45,229 nt of DNA. Origin: Candidatus Omnitrophota bacterium (GTDB lineage: Bacteria; Omnitrophota; Gorgyraeia; Zapsychrales; Aceulaceae). The position numbers were made by a program, and so were the translations under genes. The stretch's first letter is position 1. The number at the start of each line of letters is the position of its first letter. This document shows positions 8,809 to 17,304 of the stretch, one piece after another. Below the pieces are notes generated by a model. That model was not told where the DNA came from, made no database searches, and worked only from the letters and a program-made list of their open reading frames with translations. The stretch is from positions 1-45,229 of the forward strand of contig JAQUUP010000015.1 of NCBI GenBank assembly GCA_028693815.1. The letters run 5' to 3'.

Positions 8809-9526
8809 TTTGAATAATCTTACAGTTTTAGTGACTGGTGGAACGCGTGGCATTGGATGTGCCATTGTTGAAGTCTTCCTCGATCAGGGTGCAACGGTGA
8901 TTTATACCGGTATCAAAAAGGAGGATCCAAACAAGAATAATCGTGCGAAATATGTTCAGTTGGATTTTTGTTCGGATGAAAGCGTCGCTCAGGCATTAGA
9001 AACAATTTTATCTCATCATCGTATTGATATTTTGATCAATAATGCAGGAATTAATATTATTGAGCCTATTGATCAACTTAAAGAAGAGCATTGGGATCGT
9101 ATTTTTAAAGTTAATTTGAAAGGAAGTGCTTGGCTCATCAAAGAGTTTTCTAGGCATATGATTGATCAGGGGATTAAAGGAAAAGTTCTCAATATCAGTT
9201 CAATTTTCGGAGTAGTTTCCAGGGCGAAGCGAGCGAGCTATTCATCTTCAAAATCAGGGATATTGGGGTTAACTCGGGCATCTGCCTTGGATTTGGCACC
9301 GCATCAAATCTTGGTGAATGCATTGTCGCCGGGGTTTACAGATACTGAATTAACGCGCGAAGTTTTAGGTGAAGAGGGAATGAGGGAGTTGGCTCAGCAA
9401 ATTCCTCTTAAACGTTGTGCTGATGTTAAAGAAATTGCTCACTGGGCATTGTTTTTATGCTCGCCGCATAATTCTTATATAACGGGTCAGAATTTTGTTG
9501 TTGACGGAGGGTTTATTATTCAATGA
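8795..9526 (+). CDS. SDR family oxidoreductase (first of tandem pair)
   Basis: This 243-residue short-chain dehydrogenase has the cofactor motif TGGTRGIG, the NNAG motif at about residue 80, and the catalytic Ser-Tyr-Lys in ISSIF and YSSSKSG. The C-terminal GQNFVVDGG is the classic SDR (FabG-like) ending. It is the first of two adjacent SDRs that are alike in length and in their last residues (GGFIIQ and GGYIIQ), which suggests a local duplication. It overlaps the upstream gene by 14 bp and the second SDR by 4 bp (ATGA). The pair likely act on successive carbons of one intermediate, but their substrates are unknown. Confidence 0.88.
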   Translation: MLNNSLNNLTVLVTGGTRGIGCAIVEVFLDQGATVIYTGIKKEDPNKNNRAKYVQLDFCSDESVAQALETILSHHRIDILINNAGINIIEPIDQLKEEHWDRIFKVNLKGSAWLIKEFSRHMIDQGIKGKVLNISSIFGVVSRAKRASYSSSKSGILGLTRASALDLAPHQILVNALSPGFTDTELTREVLGEEGMRELAQQIPLKRCADVKEIAHWALFLCSPHNSYITGQNFVVDGGFIIQ

Positions 9527-10251
9527 GTACGTTAGATTTTAATAATAAGACAGTTTTGGTGACCGGCGCAAGCCGAGGAATTGGTCAATTTGTGGCACGT
9601 AAGTTTCATGAGCTTGGAGCAGATCTGATTTTAACGGCAACAGCGCTAACCAGCTTTGAAGGCATGATTCCTGATGCTGAACAGCATGCTCTTGATTTTA
9701 CTGATCAGGCCTCTGTTGAGGTTTTTATAAAGGTTCTTGATGGGAAAAAAGTTGATGTTTTGGTCAATAATGCTGGGATTCATTCTTTGCAAGCGGTTGG
9801 AGAGATGGACTCTGAAACATTTGATAAAATTTGCCGTGTAAATCTTTGGGGTGCGGCAGTGTTGTGTAACGCAGTGGCCAAAGGAATGAAAGAGAGAAAG
9901 GGCGGGCGTATTGTTAATGTTAGTTCTATTGCAGCGATGGTCTCAAAACCTGGTTCTGGAGCTTATTCTGCGTCTAAGGCAGGGCTGTTGGGATTTACTC
10001 GATCTTGCGCTCTTGATATGGCACCGTTTAATGTATTGGTTAATGCGGTTTGCCCTGGGACAACACAAACAGATATGGTTGAGAATATTTTAAGTGATGA
10101 GCAAAAGAAAAGAATTATTAGTCATGTTCCTTTAAAACGATTAGGCAATCCTAAGGAGGTTGCGGAGCTAATTGTTTTCTTGTGTTCTGATTTAAACACC
10201 TATATGACAGGGCAGTCATTAATTATCGATGGAGGATATATAATACAATGA
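9523..10251 (+). CDS. SDR family oxidoreductase (second of tandem pair)
   Basis: This 242-residue SDR has TGASRGIG, NNAG at about residue 83, catalytic Ser in SSIAAM and YSASKAG, and the terminal GQSLIIDGGYIIQ. It overlaps the first SDR and the downstream cyclase gene by four bases each (ATGA), so all three are translated as a coupled set. It is homologous to its upstream neighbour, and both resemble FabG/PtmA-type enzymes used in nonulosonic acid and other sugar pathways. The duplication implies two distinct redox steps or a heteromeric enzyme. Confidence 0.88.
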   Translation: MSTLDFNNKTVLVTGASRGIGQFVARKFHELGADLILTATALTSFEGMIPDAEQHALDFTDQASVEVFIKVLDGKKVDVLVNNAGIHSLQAVGEMDSETFDKICRVNLWGAAVLCNAVAKGMKERKGGRIVNVSSIAAMVSKPGSGAYSASKAGLLGFTRSCALDMAPFNVLVNAVCPGTTQTDMVENILSDEQKKRIISHVPLKRLGNPKEVAELIVFLCSDLNTYMTGQSLIIDGGYIIQ

Positions 10252-11336
10252 AAATAGAGTCACGTGTAAAAAATTATGATGTGGAGATGGCTGATGCCAT
10301 TTTGCAAAATAAGCAGATGCTGCTTGATGGGTTTTCCTGCAGCAATGAATTTTATTTTATTGATGAAAATGTTTATAAGATTTATCAGAAGGAAATTGAT
10401 GTCTTTACGCAAGGGGCTAAGATTCTGGTTATCGAGGCGCATGAAACTAATAAAGAATACATTAAACTTGCTGAGTATTATTCATGGCTCATTGAGCACC
10501 AATTTACGCGTAAAGATGTTTTGATCACAATTGGCGGAGGAATTTTACAGGACATAAGTGGGTTTATCGCCTCAACCCTTTATCGCGGCATGAAGTGGAT
10601 TTTTTTACCAACAACATTGCTTGCTCAGGCGGATAGCTGTATTGGGTCGAAAACATCTATTAATTTCAAAGATAGTAAAAATTTGATCGGATCGTTTTAT
10701 CCTCCAGACCGTATTTTTATAGATTCAGCCTTTTGCAAAACGCTTACACCGGAATATTTTAATAGTGGCGTTGGAGAGGTAATCAAATTTCATTTGTTGT
10801 CTAATCAAGAGGGATATAAAAAATTAAAGACTTATATTTTTGCAAAAGATGGGCATGAGTCTCAATTGCTTAAAGATATTATTTGGTCAACGTTGAATAT
10901 TAAGCGATCTTATTTTGAAGAAGATGAATTTGATACTGATAGAAGAAATCTATTAAATTACGGACATTGTTTTGGTCATGCGTTAGAGTCAGCTAGTCAT
11001 TTTGAGGTGTGTCATGGAGAGGGCGTACTAGTCGGGATGTCTTTTGCGGATTTGTTATCTTTGAAAAGAGGCGCGATGTCGCAGTCTTTATATGGTGAGT
11101 TTCAGAAAATTTATGAAGGCCATTACCCGGATTTTGATTTAAGCACTATTGCTGCCGAAGAGATTGTTAAATACTTAAAAAAAGATAAGAAACGTGTTGG
11201 CAAGGATCTAACGATGGTTATCGGAGAAGATATTGGTAAATTTCATAAGTGCGACAATATCACTGAAGATGAAGTTCACAAAGTGTATCAGGAATTTTTA
11301 GTGAAATGGCAAACGTATAGAAAGTTGGACTCATGA
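10248..11336 (+). CDS. Dehydroquinate-synthase-family sugar phosphate cyclase
   Basis: This 362-residue protein is clearly of the AroB superfamily. It has GGGILQD (about 96-102), RGMKWIFLPTTLLAQADS (113-130), KNLIGSFYPP (144-153), the metal/substrate motif GEVIK (176-180), and NYGHCFGHALE and CHGEGV with the metal-binding His residues. The segment that reads DSSVGGK in AroB is DSCIGSK here, and no other shikimate genes surround it. Its neighbours are a GmhA-like isomerase, oxidoreductases and a cytidylyltransferase. The superfamily also contains 2-epi-5-epi-valiolone and 2-deoxy-scyllo-inosose synthases, so a carbocyclic or modified sugar product is plausible. Fold and metal site are seen; the substrate is inferred. 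Confidence 0.82.
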   Translation: MKIESRVKNYDVEMADAILQNKQMLLDGFSCSNEFYFIDENVYKIYQKEIDVFTQGAKILVIEAHETNKEYIKLAEYYSWLIEHQFTRKDVLITIGGGILQDISGFIASTLYRGMKWIFLPTTLLAQADSCIGSKTSINFKDSKNLIGSFYPPDRIFIDSAFCKTLTPEYFNSGVGEVIKFHLLSNQEGYKKLKTYIFAKDGHESQLLKDIIWSTLNIKRSYFEEDEFDTDRRNLLNYGHCFGHALESASHFEVCHGEGVLVGMSFADLLSLKRGAMSQSLYGEFQKIYEGHYPDFDLSTIAAEEIVKYLKKDKKRVGKDLTMVIGEDIGKFHKCDNITEDEVHKVYQEFLVKWQTYRKLDS

Positions 11337-12478
11337 GTAGAATAATTGCTATGATCCCCGCCCGATTAGGAAGCAAGCGAGTGCCGCGTAAGAATTTGAG
11401 GTATCTCGCTGGAAAGCCATTGATCTGTCATTGTATCGAAACGGCTAAGGACAGCGGAGTTTTTGATGAGATTTATATTAATTCCGAGGCGGAAATTTTT
11501 GCTCAAATAGCACAGGAGAGTGGTATCAGTTTTTATAAGCGAGATGAAAAATTTTCGACCGATCAGACGAATAATGATGAATTTGCGCATGATTTTATTC
11601 AAAATACCGATGGAGATATTTTAGTCCAGATTTTACCAACATCGCCGCTTATTACGGCTGAGGAGATTCGGAATTTTGTGGTGATGATGACTGAAAAAAA
11701 ATATGAAACTTGCGTGTCTGTTGTGCCGCATCAAATTGCTTGTGTTTATGAGGGTGAATCTGTTAATTTTTCTTATGAAGAGGCACATCGCTCGTCTCAG
11801 ACCATGTCGGCAGTGTGTTCTTATGCAACCGTGCTGATGGGGTGGACATATGAGAGCTTTAAACGCAATATCAAGGAAAAAGGGTTTGCGTATCATGGAG
11901 AGAAAGGTAAGATTGGTTTTTTTCCGATTACAGGATTATCTACTATTGATATTGACCATGAAGAAGACTTTCAATTAGCTGAAGCGGCTATGGTGTATAG
12001 ATCTATGAGCCAGCAGAATAAGATTCCTAAGTATTATGGTGATGATCAAAATGAAAGCTTGCGTTCAGAGGTGGATGTGCCAACGATCTTGAAAAAAGAT
12101 GGAGTCAATAAAAGTAATTTTGAACAAGAGAATACATTTTTGATCAACATTGATCATATCATTAAAAATTATGATAACACGCAGTCTTGGTGTCATAGAT
12201 TAGTTAATACAGAAAATAATTCAGCTACGTTGATCTCGCAGATGCCTGGAGAAGGTAATCGTCGACATTTTCATCCGGATTGGAATGAATGGTGGTATAT
12301 TTTGCGAGGGCAGTGGAAATGGGAGATTGAAGGCAAGGAGCATGTTGTTAAAGAGGGAGATGTTATTTTTATTCCTAAGGGGAAATGGCATTGCATTATA
12401 GCGATTGGTGATGAGCCTGCGATTCGCTTGGCTGTTAGTCGGGCCGATGTTGCCCATGTTTATAAGGGGGATACATGA
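11333..12478 (+). CDS. CMP-sugar cytidylyltransferase fused to a C-terminal cupin
   Basis: The N-terminal 225 residues are a CMP-acylneuraminate/KDO synthetase-like domain, with MIPARLGSKRVPRKN at the start and QILPTSPL near residue 102. A linker of about 60 residues leads to a cupin (about 285-375), with the metal-site motifs HFHPDWNEW (about 312-320) and KGKWHCI (about 349-355). The domain order implies that one polypeptide both activates a sugar with CMP and isomerises, epimerises or binds it through the cupin. It overlaps the cyclase and YhcH-like genes by four bases each. Residues such as the P-loop-like RLGSKR are intact, so it should be active. Which sugar is used is unknown; a nonulosonic or carbocyclic acid fits the locus. 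Confidence 0.85.
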   Translation: MSRIIAMIPARLGSKRVPRKNLRYLAGKPLICHCIETAKDSGVFDEIYINSEAEIFAQIAQESGISFYKRDEKFSTDQTNNDEFAHDFIQNTDGDILVQILPTSPLITAEEIRNFVVMMTEKKYETCVSVVPHQIACVYEGESVNFSYEEAHRSSQTMSAVCSYATVLMGWTYESFKRNIKEKGFAYHGEKGKIGFFPITGLSTIDIDHEEDFQLAEAAMVYRSMSQQNKIPKYYGDDQNESLRSEVDVPTILKKDGVNKSNFEQENTFLINIDHIIKNYDNTQSWCHRLVNTENNSATLISQMPGEGNRRHFHPDWNEWWYILRGQWKWEIEGKEHVVKEGDVIFIPKGKWHCIIAIGDEPAIRLAVSRADVAHVYKGDT

Positions 12479-12930
12479 TATTTGATTCTTTAGATCGATT
12501 AAATTTATATGAGAGCATTCCAAGGAGTAAGGAGATTGTTGAGTTTCTGAATGCGAATGATTTTCTTAATCTGGAGTTGGGAGATCGTAAAATTATTGGG
12601 GATGATTTGATTGCAAAGGTCATGGAATATGAAACTAAGCCTCATGAGGAACTTTTTTTTGAAACTCACGACCACCATATTGACGTGCAAGTGATGTTGA
12701 GTGGTGGGGAAGTGATGCAGGTTATAAATACGGAGCACCTCATTCCTGCGCAAGGTCCGGATATTCAAGGGGATTTTCATTTTTATAAGCCGAATGGGCC
12801 GTTTTCTTCTATTTATGTGGCCAAAAGATTCTTTACAGTCTTTTTTCCATGGGATGCTCATCGCCCAGGATGCTCACTTGATCAAAATAAGACTGTTAAA
12901 AAAGTGGTATTTAAAATCAAAATAGTCTAG
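12475..12930 (+). CDS. YhcH/YjgK/YiaL family protein (NanQ-like anomerase)
   Basis: This 151-residue cupin-like beta-barrel belongs to the YhcH/YjgK/YiaL (DUF386) family. Recognisable parts are the N-terminal MIFDSLDRL, the central HDHHIDVQVMLSG, and the C-terminal FFPWDAHRPG with metal-binding residues. In E. coli, YhcH (NanQ) speeds up anomer conversion of N-acetylneuraminate. Here it follows a cytidylyltransferase, whose family uses the beta anomer, so it may supply the right anomer for CMP activation. It overlaps the upstream gene by four bases. The family call is firm, and the anomerase role is carried over from NanQ. Confidence 0.85.
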   Translation: MIFDSLDRLNLYESIPRSKEIVEFLNANDFLNLELGDRKIIGDDLIAKVMEYETKPHEELFFETHDHHIDVQVMLSGGEVMQVINTEHLIPAQGPDIQGDFHFYKPNGPFSSIYVAKRFFTVFFPWDAHRPGCSLDQNKTVKKVVFKIKIV

Positions 12931-12953
12931 ACAAGGGAAGCTGCGTTTTTATT

Positions 12954-14243
12954 ATGACTTTGTTAACAAAGAAACATTTTGTATTTTTTGTTTTAAAGGC
13001 CACCAGTGAGCTTGATTTTTTTGTTCCATTGATTTGGGGGATTAAAAAGCGAGATTGGGACGTCGATGTTCAGGTGATTTATCTTTCTTTTAATAAAGAC
13101 AATATTCTTAGAGAAACACAGTTTTATTCTTCTACGTTAAAGCAGCTTGGTGTCAGAGAGTATGATCTTTCTGATATTCTGCGCCCTGCTTTTGCTATTT
13201 TAAAACCGTTAATTAGGCGGTGGAATCGGACATCATTATGGGATACTCCTAATACGCTTGGTGGAAAATTTCAGCGTATTTTTTGGAAAATCGGTAAAAA
13301 GATCTGTGAGCTTTTTATTGATCTCAAAGGACATTTGGATTGTCTTAATCCATCTATTGTTTTTTTTCCGATAAGAAGTTTTTCAGCGCCGGGCGTGGAT
13401 CAGTTTTTGTCTTATGCCTATGAGAAAAAAAAACCGGTTGTCTTGTTTCCGCATGGCACGTTTGGGAGCACTGGGTTTCAAAGCTTATATTTTGGCAAAG
13501 AGGAAGGGTTGCCGGAATTTTGTTATTATTGGTATCCTTTTCCTTTAGAAGAAACGATTGACCGTTATCCTCAATTTCATGAACGAATACAATTTTCAAG
13601 TTATCCAGGCAATGATGCTTCATGGATTGATTTTTTGAAAACACAGCACTCTAAGCAGGGTGAGCATTTGCGAGTGCTTTTTGTAATTCGAAAATTTGGT
13701 AGGTCAGAAAATGCGGCTCAGACGGATAGTACATTGACAGCTGATGAGTTTAAAAAGACATTGAGTGCGGTTGTGCAGGCAATGAAACAAGCCCAAGCCC
13801 AATTGGTTATTAAGCCTCATCCGCAAAATAATTATGAAGCAGTCAAAGAGATTATGAAGGAGTTTGATTATGATGATTGGATAATTACCTATGAGCCGAT
13901 TTATGCTGAATCGTTGCAGGCTGATATTGTCTTATCATTTGGGTCAACGACGGTGACCATTCCGTCTTTGCAGGGAAAGCCGGTGATCTTGTTTAATGAT
14001 TCGATTGCTCAAGAATTTCTGGAGTGGGAGGGGTCGCGTAAGGTATTTGAAGGACTTGTGTATCAACTGAATGATATTTATGAATTTCAAACTACTTTTA
14101 TAGAAGTTTGCTGTTTGGTTCGCGATCCAGAATTGCTGTGTGTTTATCAGGAAAAGGCGCTTACATATTTTAGAAATTACTATTCTGCAGCTGCCATTAA
14201 TAATTGTCTTGCATTTCTCGATAAGATGGGAGAGAGGTTTTGA
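12954..14243 (+). CDS. GT-B-like capsular/LPS polysaccharide transferase
   Basis: This 429-residue protein carries late motifs of the capsule-synthesis/CDP-glycerol transferase type. VVLFPHGTFG lies near residue 163, QLVIKPHPQNNY near 283, and SFGSTTVTIPSLQGKPVILFND near 330, which forms the donor-binding C-terminal Rossmann domain. No signal peptide or obvious transmembrane span is present, so it is probably cytoplasmic or membrane-peripheral. It begins 23 bp after the YhcH-like gene and its stop overlaps the flippase start. Because it directly follows CMP-sugar genes, a CMP-sugar transferase role is attractive but unproven. Confidence 0.6.
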   Translation: MTLLTKKHFVFFVLKATSELDFFVPLIWGIKKRDWDVDVQVIYLSFNKDNILRETQFYSSTLKQLGVREYDLSDILRPAFAILKPLIRRWNRTSLWDTPNTLGGKFQRIFWKIGKKICELFIDLKGHLDCLNPSIVFFPIRSFSAPGVDQFLSYAYEKKKPVVLFPHGTFGSTGFQSLYFGKEEGLPEFCYYWYPFPLEETIDRYPQFHERIQFSSYPGNDASWIDFLKTQHSKQGEHLRVLFVIRKFGRSENAAQTDSTLTADEFKKTLSAVVQAMKQAQAQLVIKPHPQNNYEAVKEIMKEFDYDDWIITYEPIYAESLQADIVLSFGSTTVTIPSLQGKPVILFNDSIAQEFLEWEGSRKVFEGLVYQLNDIYEFQTTFIEVCCLVRDPELLCVYQEKALTYFRNYYSAAAINNCLAFLDKMGERF

Positions 14244-15763
14244 AGCAGTTGATTTTTAAAAATACATTTTTTTGCGGCCTATCAACCTTTGTTATTGGCT
14301 TGACGGGGTTGTTTTTGTTGCCTTTTATGATTATTAAATTGGGGGCTGAGCAGTATGGCCTTATCGCTATTGTTTATATTTTTACAATGAATGGCTATAT
14401 CAATCTTTTTGAGTTGGGATTTCAGGGTGGAGTAGCGCGTTATGTGGCTAAATATAAAGAAGAGCAGAATGTTCAGGGTCTATTTTCAGTAACCATTTCT
14501 TCGTTTGCGATTTTTCTTGCTTTAGGTGTTGTTTTATTAGCTGTTTCTTTTTTGTTTAAAGGCTTTTTAGTTGATCTTTTTAAGATTCCAGCGTTGTATG
14601 CAAGCTCAGTATCTACTGTCTTGGGATGGGTATTTTTATCTTATTTGTTTGTCTTTCCTTCAGTTGTCTTTATGGGTTATTTTCAAGGGTTGCAGCGATA
14701 TGATGTTTTAAAAATTACTGAAATCGTAACTTATTTGAGCTATGCTCTGGGCACCTTTTTTTATCTGAATAGCGGCGGTAGTAATTTTCAAATGATTTTA
14801 TATTTTTTTCTTATTTCTTTATTTTTTCGTTTTGTGACATACGGGGTATTTTTTGTGTTTGATTTTTCTCAGTCTGGGGCTCGGGTCTTGTTCGACAAAG
14901 AGGAGGTGGCTAAAGTCTGGGGGATGGCAAAATATTTGTTTGCTGGAAAGCCCGCGAGCATGCTCTATCATAACGCCCCTCGTTTAATGGTGGCCATTTT
15001 TTTAGGACCTGTTGCGATGACAGGCTATGAGATAGTTATGAAGATTCCTCGTTTTTTAAAGAGTGGGTTAGGTTTTTTAAACAGCGCGGTGATGCCTGTT
15101 GCTAGCACTTTAGAAGCAAGAGGGGATCAGGTTAGATTAAAAAAGCTGTTTTTGTGCGGATTTAAGTATCAGTTTCTTTTTCTTTTGCCGGCCTTGAGCG
15201 TTTGTTTTCTTTTCTCCAGAGAAATTCTTCACTTCTGGATGCCGGCTGAATATGAGCACTTATTTCCTTTGTTGCGGATTATGTTTGTTTGGAATCTTTT
15301 GGCGCCCCTGGTTGCTTATAGTAATTCGATTATGACAGGTATGGAGCGAAAGCTTAAGCTTATGGCATTTTGGGTTTGGGGCGTTGTTCTTATTTCGACT
15401 TTATTTATTGTGCTGACGATTCATTGGTGGGGTCTGTATTCAGCGGTTATTGGTTATCTTTTAGGAACAGTTTTGTGGATTCCATTTATTGCTATTTGGA
15501 CCTGTAGGGAGACGGGGTCATCTTCGACTGAATTTTTCTTAATTTTAGGAAATGGATTGAAATATGTTTTTATACCATTAACATTGTATGTAATATTTCG
15601 ACATTTTTTAAGCAATATTGTTTTGGTTGCCTTGTTTGCAGTATTGTGCATGGCAAGTTATTTTGTTGTGTTATTTTATAAATACTTAACTCAAGAAGAG
15701 CGAGGGTTCATAGTGAGCCTTTTACCGATGTCTGCTGAGAATTATTTTCGAGGACGGAAATGA
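14240..15763 (+). CDS. Wzx-type oligosaccharide flippase
   Basis: This 507-residue protein is almost wholly hydrophobic with a dozen or more predicted membrane helices. It has the N-terminal signature FVIGLTGLFLLPFMIIKLGAE and the conserved GFQGGVARYVAKY loop typical of the polysaccharide transporter (MOP/PST) family. It would flip lipid-linked repeat units across the inner membrane. The start is TTG 14240 with GGGAGAGAGG immediately upstream, overlapping the previous stop by four bases; it overlaps the NeuA-like gene at the other end. Wzx sequences are specific to the repeat unit, so this gene belongs with the sugars of this locus. Confidence 0.88.
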   Translation: MKQLIFKNTFFCGLSTFVIGLTGLFLLPFMIIKLGAEQYGLIAIVYIFTMNGYINLFELGFQGGVARYVAKYKEEQNVQGLFSVTISSFAIFLALGVVLLAVSFLFKGFLVDLFKIPALYASSVSTVLGWVFLSYLFVFPSVVFMGYFQGLQRYDVLKITEIVTYLSYALGTFFYLNSGGSNFQMILYFFLISLFFRFVTYGVFFVFDFSQSGARVLFDKEEVAKVWGMAKYLFAGKPASMLYHNAPRLMVAIFLGPVAMTGYEIVMKIPRFLKSGLGFLNSAVMPVASTLEARGDQVRLKKLFLCGFKYQFLFLLPALSVCFLFSREILHFWMPAEYEHLFPLLRIMFVWNLLAPLVAYSNSIMTGMERKLKLMAFWVWGVVLISTLFIVLTIHWWGLYSAVIGYLLGTVLWIPFIAIWTCRETGSSSTEFFLILGNGLKYVFIPLTLYVIFRHFLSNIVLVALFAVLCMASYFVVLFYKYLTQEERGFIVSLLPMSAENYFRGRK

Positions 15764-16452
15764 AAACAGTTGCTATTATCCCTGCGCGAGGAGGAAGCAA
15801 GGGAATCAAAAATAAGAATATTATTGAAGTGGCAGGAAAGCCGCTGGTTGTGTGGTCGATTGAGCAGGCACTTCAGTCAAAAAGCATTGAGGCTGTTTTT
15901 GTAACAACTGATGATGAAAAAATAGCTGAAATTTCTGAGAAGGCAGGGGCGAAAGTTATAAAAAGGCCGGAGGAGTTATCATTAGACACAGCCACTTCAG
16001 AAGCTGCGTTGTTACATGCGATTAATGTTATTGAAGAGGATTTACAGATAGATTTTGAGATAGTTGTATTTTTACAGGCGACATCGCCGGTTCGCGAAAG
16101 TTTGGACATTGATCATGCGTTTGAAAAATTTAACAGAGAAAATCTGGATTCTTTGTTCTCCTGCTGTAAAGTAGAGGACAGGTTTGTATGGGAAAAGCAG
16201 GGCGAGGACTATCAAAGCATTACATATGATTACCGTAACCGTCAGCGCCGTCAGGATATCAAGCCCAGATTTTTGGAGAACGGCTCGATCTATATTTTTA
16301 AAAAGGATATTCTGCGTCAAACCAGTAACCGGCTGGGCGGAAAGATCGGCATATATGAAATGCCCTTCTGGAAGTCGTTTCAGATCGATAAGGAAGAGGA
16401 TATCGATATTTGTGAATATTATCTGAATAGGCTGTGTCAGAAAAATGGATAA
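15760..16452 (+). CDS. neuA: NeuA-like acylneuraminate cytidylyltransferase
   Basis: This 230-residue enzyme has the full CMP-nonulosonate synthetase pattern: IIPARGGSKGIKNKN at residues 6-20, FLQATSPVR near 106-114, and RRQDIKPRFLENGSIYIF near 161-178. It is a stand-alone domain, unlike the cupin fusion at 11333. Together with the NeuB-like enzyme at 18237 it should make and activate a sialic, legionaminic or pseudaminic type acid. The gene overlaps the flippase by four bases and the next SDR by eight. Base composition rises in GC at about 16190, within the gene, which hints at a recombination junction. Exact substrate is not readable. Confidence 0.9.
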   Translation: MKTVAIIPARGGSKGIKNKNIIEVAGKPLVVWSIEQALQSKSIEAVFVTTDDEKIAEISEKAGAKVIKRPEELSLDTATSEAALLHAINVIEEDLQIDFEIVVFLQATSPVRESLDIDHAFEKFNRENLDSLFSCCKVEDRFVWEKQGEDYQSITYDYRNRQRRQDIKPRFLENGSIYIFKKDILRQTSNRLGGKIGIYEMPFWKSFQIDKEEDIDICEYYLNRLCQKNG

Positions 16453-17284
16453 GAAAATGACGAACTTTTTTGACCTAACAGGAAAAACGATTTTCATCAC
16501 AGGGGCAACCGGATTTTTCGGCAAGTATATCTCAGAGGCAATGCTTGAGGCTGGTGGGAATGTCATCCTTTTGGGCAGGTCAAAAAAGGTGACGGCCTTT
16601 GTTGGCCAATGTAATGAAAAATATGGATCAGGAAGAGCGACTGGTTTTCTTCAAGATATGTATGATCTGGAAGGGTTAGAGAAGCTTCTGCAAACCATTG
16701 CGCAAGATTTTGATATTGACGCGATCATTAATAATGCTTATGACCTTGGTAAAAAAACCGGGTTCAATTCCAAAGAATCCTGGTTCGAGAATTTAGATCA
16801 TCAGACATGGAAAAATGCTTTTGAAAGCGGCATATATTGGAGTGTCTTGACTATAAAGATTATTGGGGAAACATTCAAAAAGAAAAAGGCAGGAAGTATT
16901 ATTAATATCAGCTCGATGTATGCCACGGTTTCGCCCGATCCCGGCCTTTATGAAGGAACGGATTTTATGAATCCGGCCACGTACGGCGTCAACAAATCCG
17001 GTATTTTGGCTTTTACAAGATATATTGCCTCTTTTTGGGGAAAATATAATATACGATGTAATGCTGTTGTGCCTGGTGCGTTTCCAAATCTAGAAACGGA
17101 AACAGAGAACAGCGTTAGTGACGACAATGATTTTTTTATTGAACGGCTTAAAGAAAAAACAGTATTAAAAAGGGTTGGGCATCCTAAGGATCTGGTCGGG
17201 ACATTTATTTTTCTTGTTTCAGATGCCTCGAGTTATATGACGGGCCAGTCTATTGTTATTGATGGCGGTTGGACGATAAAATAG
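16445..17284 (+). CDS. SDR family oxidoreductase, PtmA-like
   Basis: This 279-residue SDR has the cofactor motif TGATGFFGKYI, NNAYDLG at about 95, Ser in ISSMYATVSP, and catalytic YGVNKSG, ending in GQSIVIDGGWTIK. Placement between NeuA- and NeuB-like genes resembles ptmA, the SDR of legionaminic acid and flagellin-glycan loci. It contains a longer mid-section (KESWFENLDHQTW) than plain FabG-type SDRs. Overlap with neuA is eight bases. It sits in the stretch of higher GC that runs to about 18180. The redox step on the nonulosonic acid or its precursor is inferred. Confidence 0.85.
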   Translation: MDKKMTNFFDLTGKTIFITGATGFFGKYISEAMLEAGGNVILLGRSKKVTAFVGQCNEKYGSGRATGFLQDMYDLEGLEKLLQTIAQDFDIDAIINNAYDLGKKTGFNSKESWFENLDHQTWKNAFESGIYWSVLTIKIIGETFKKKKAGSIINISSMYATVSPDPGLYEGTDFMNPATYGVNKSGILAFTRYIASFWGKYNIRCNAVVPGAFPNLETETENSVSDDNDFFIERLKEKTVLKRVGHPKDLVGTFIFLVSDASSYMTGQSIVIDGGWTIK

Positions 17285-17304
17285 TCATGATGTAAGGAGT
17301 TGTA

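Noticed and set aside
10248-11336. Housekeeping aroB
   Set aside because: The loop residues differ from DSSVGGK and there are no shikimate-pathway neighbours; overlaps tie it to the sugar run.
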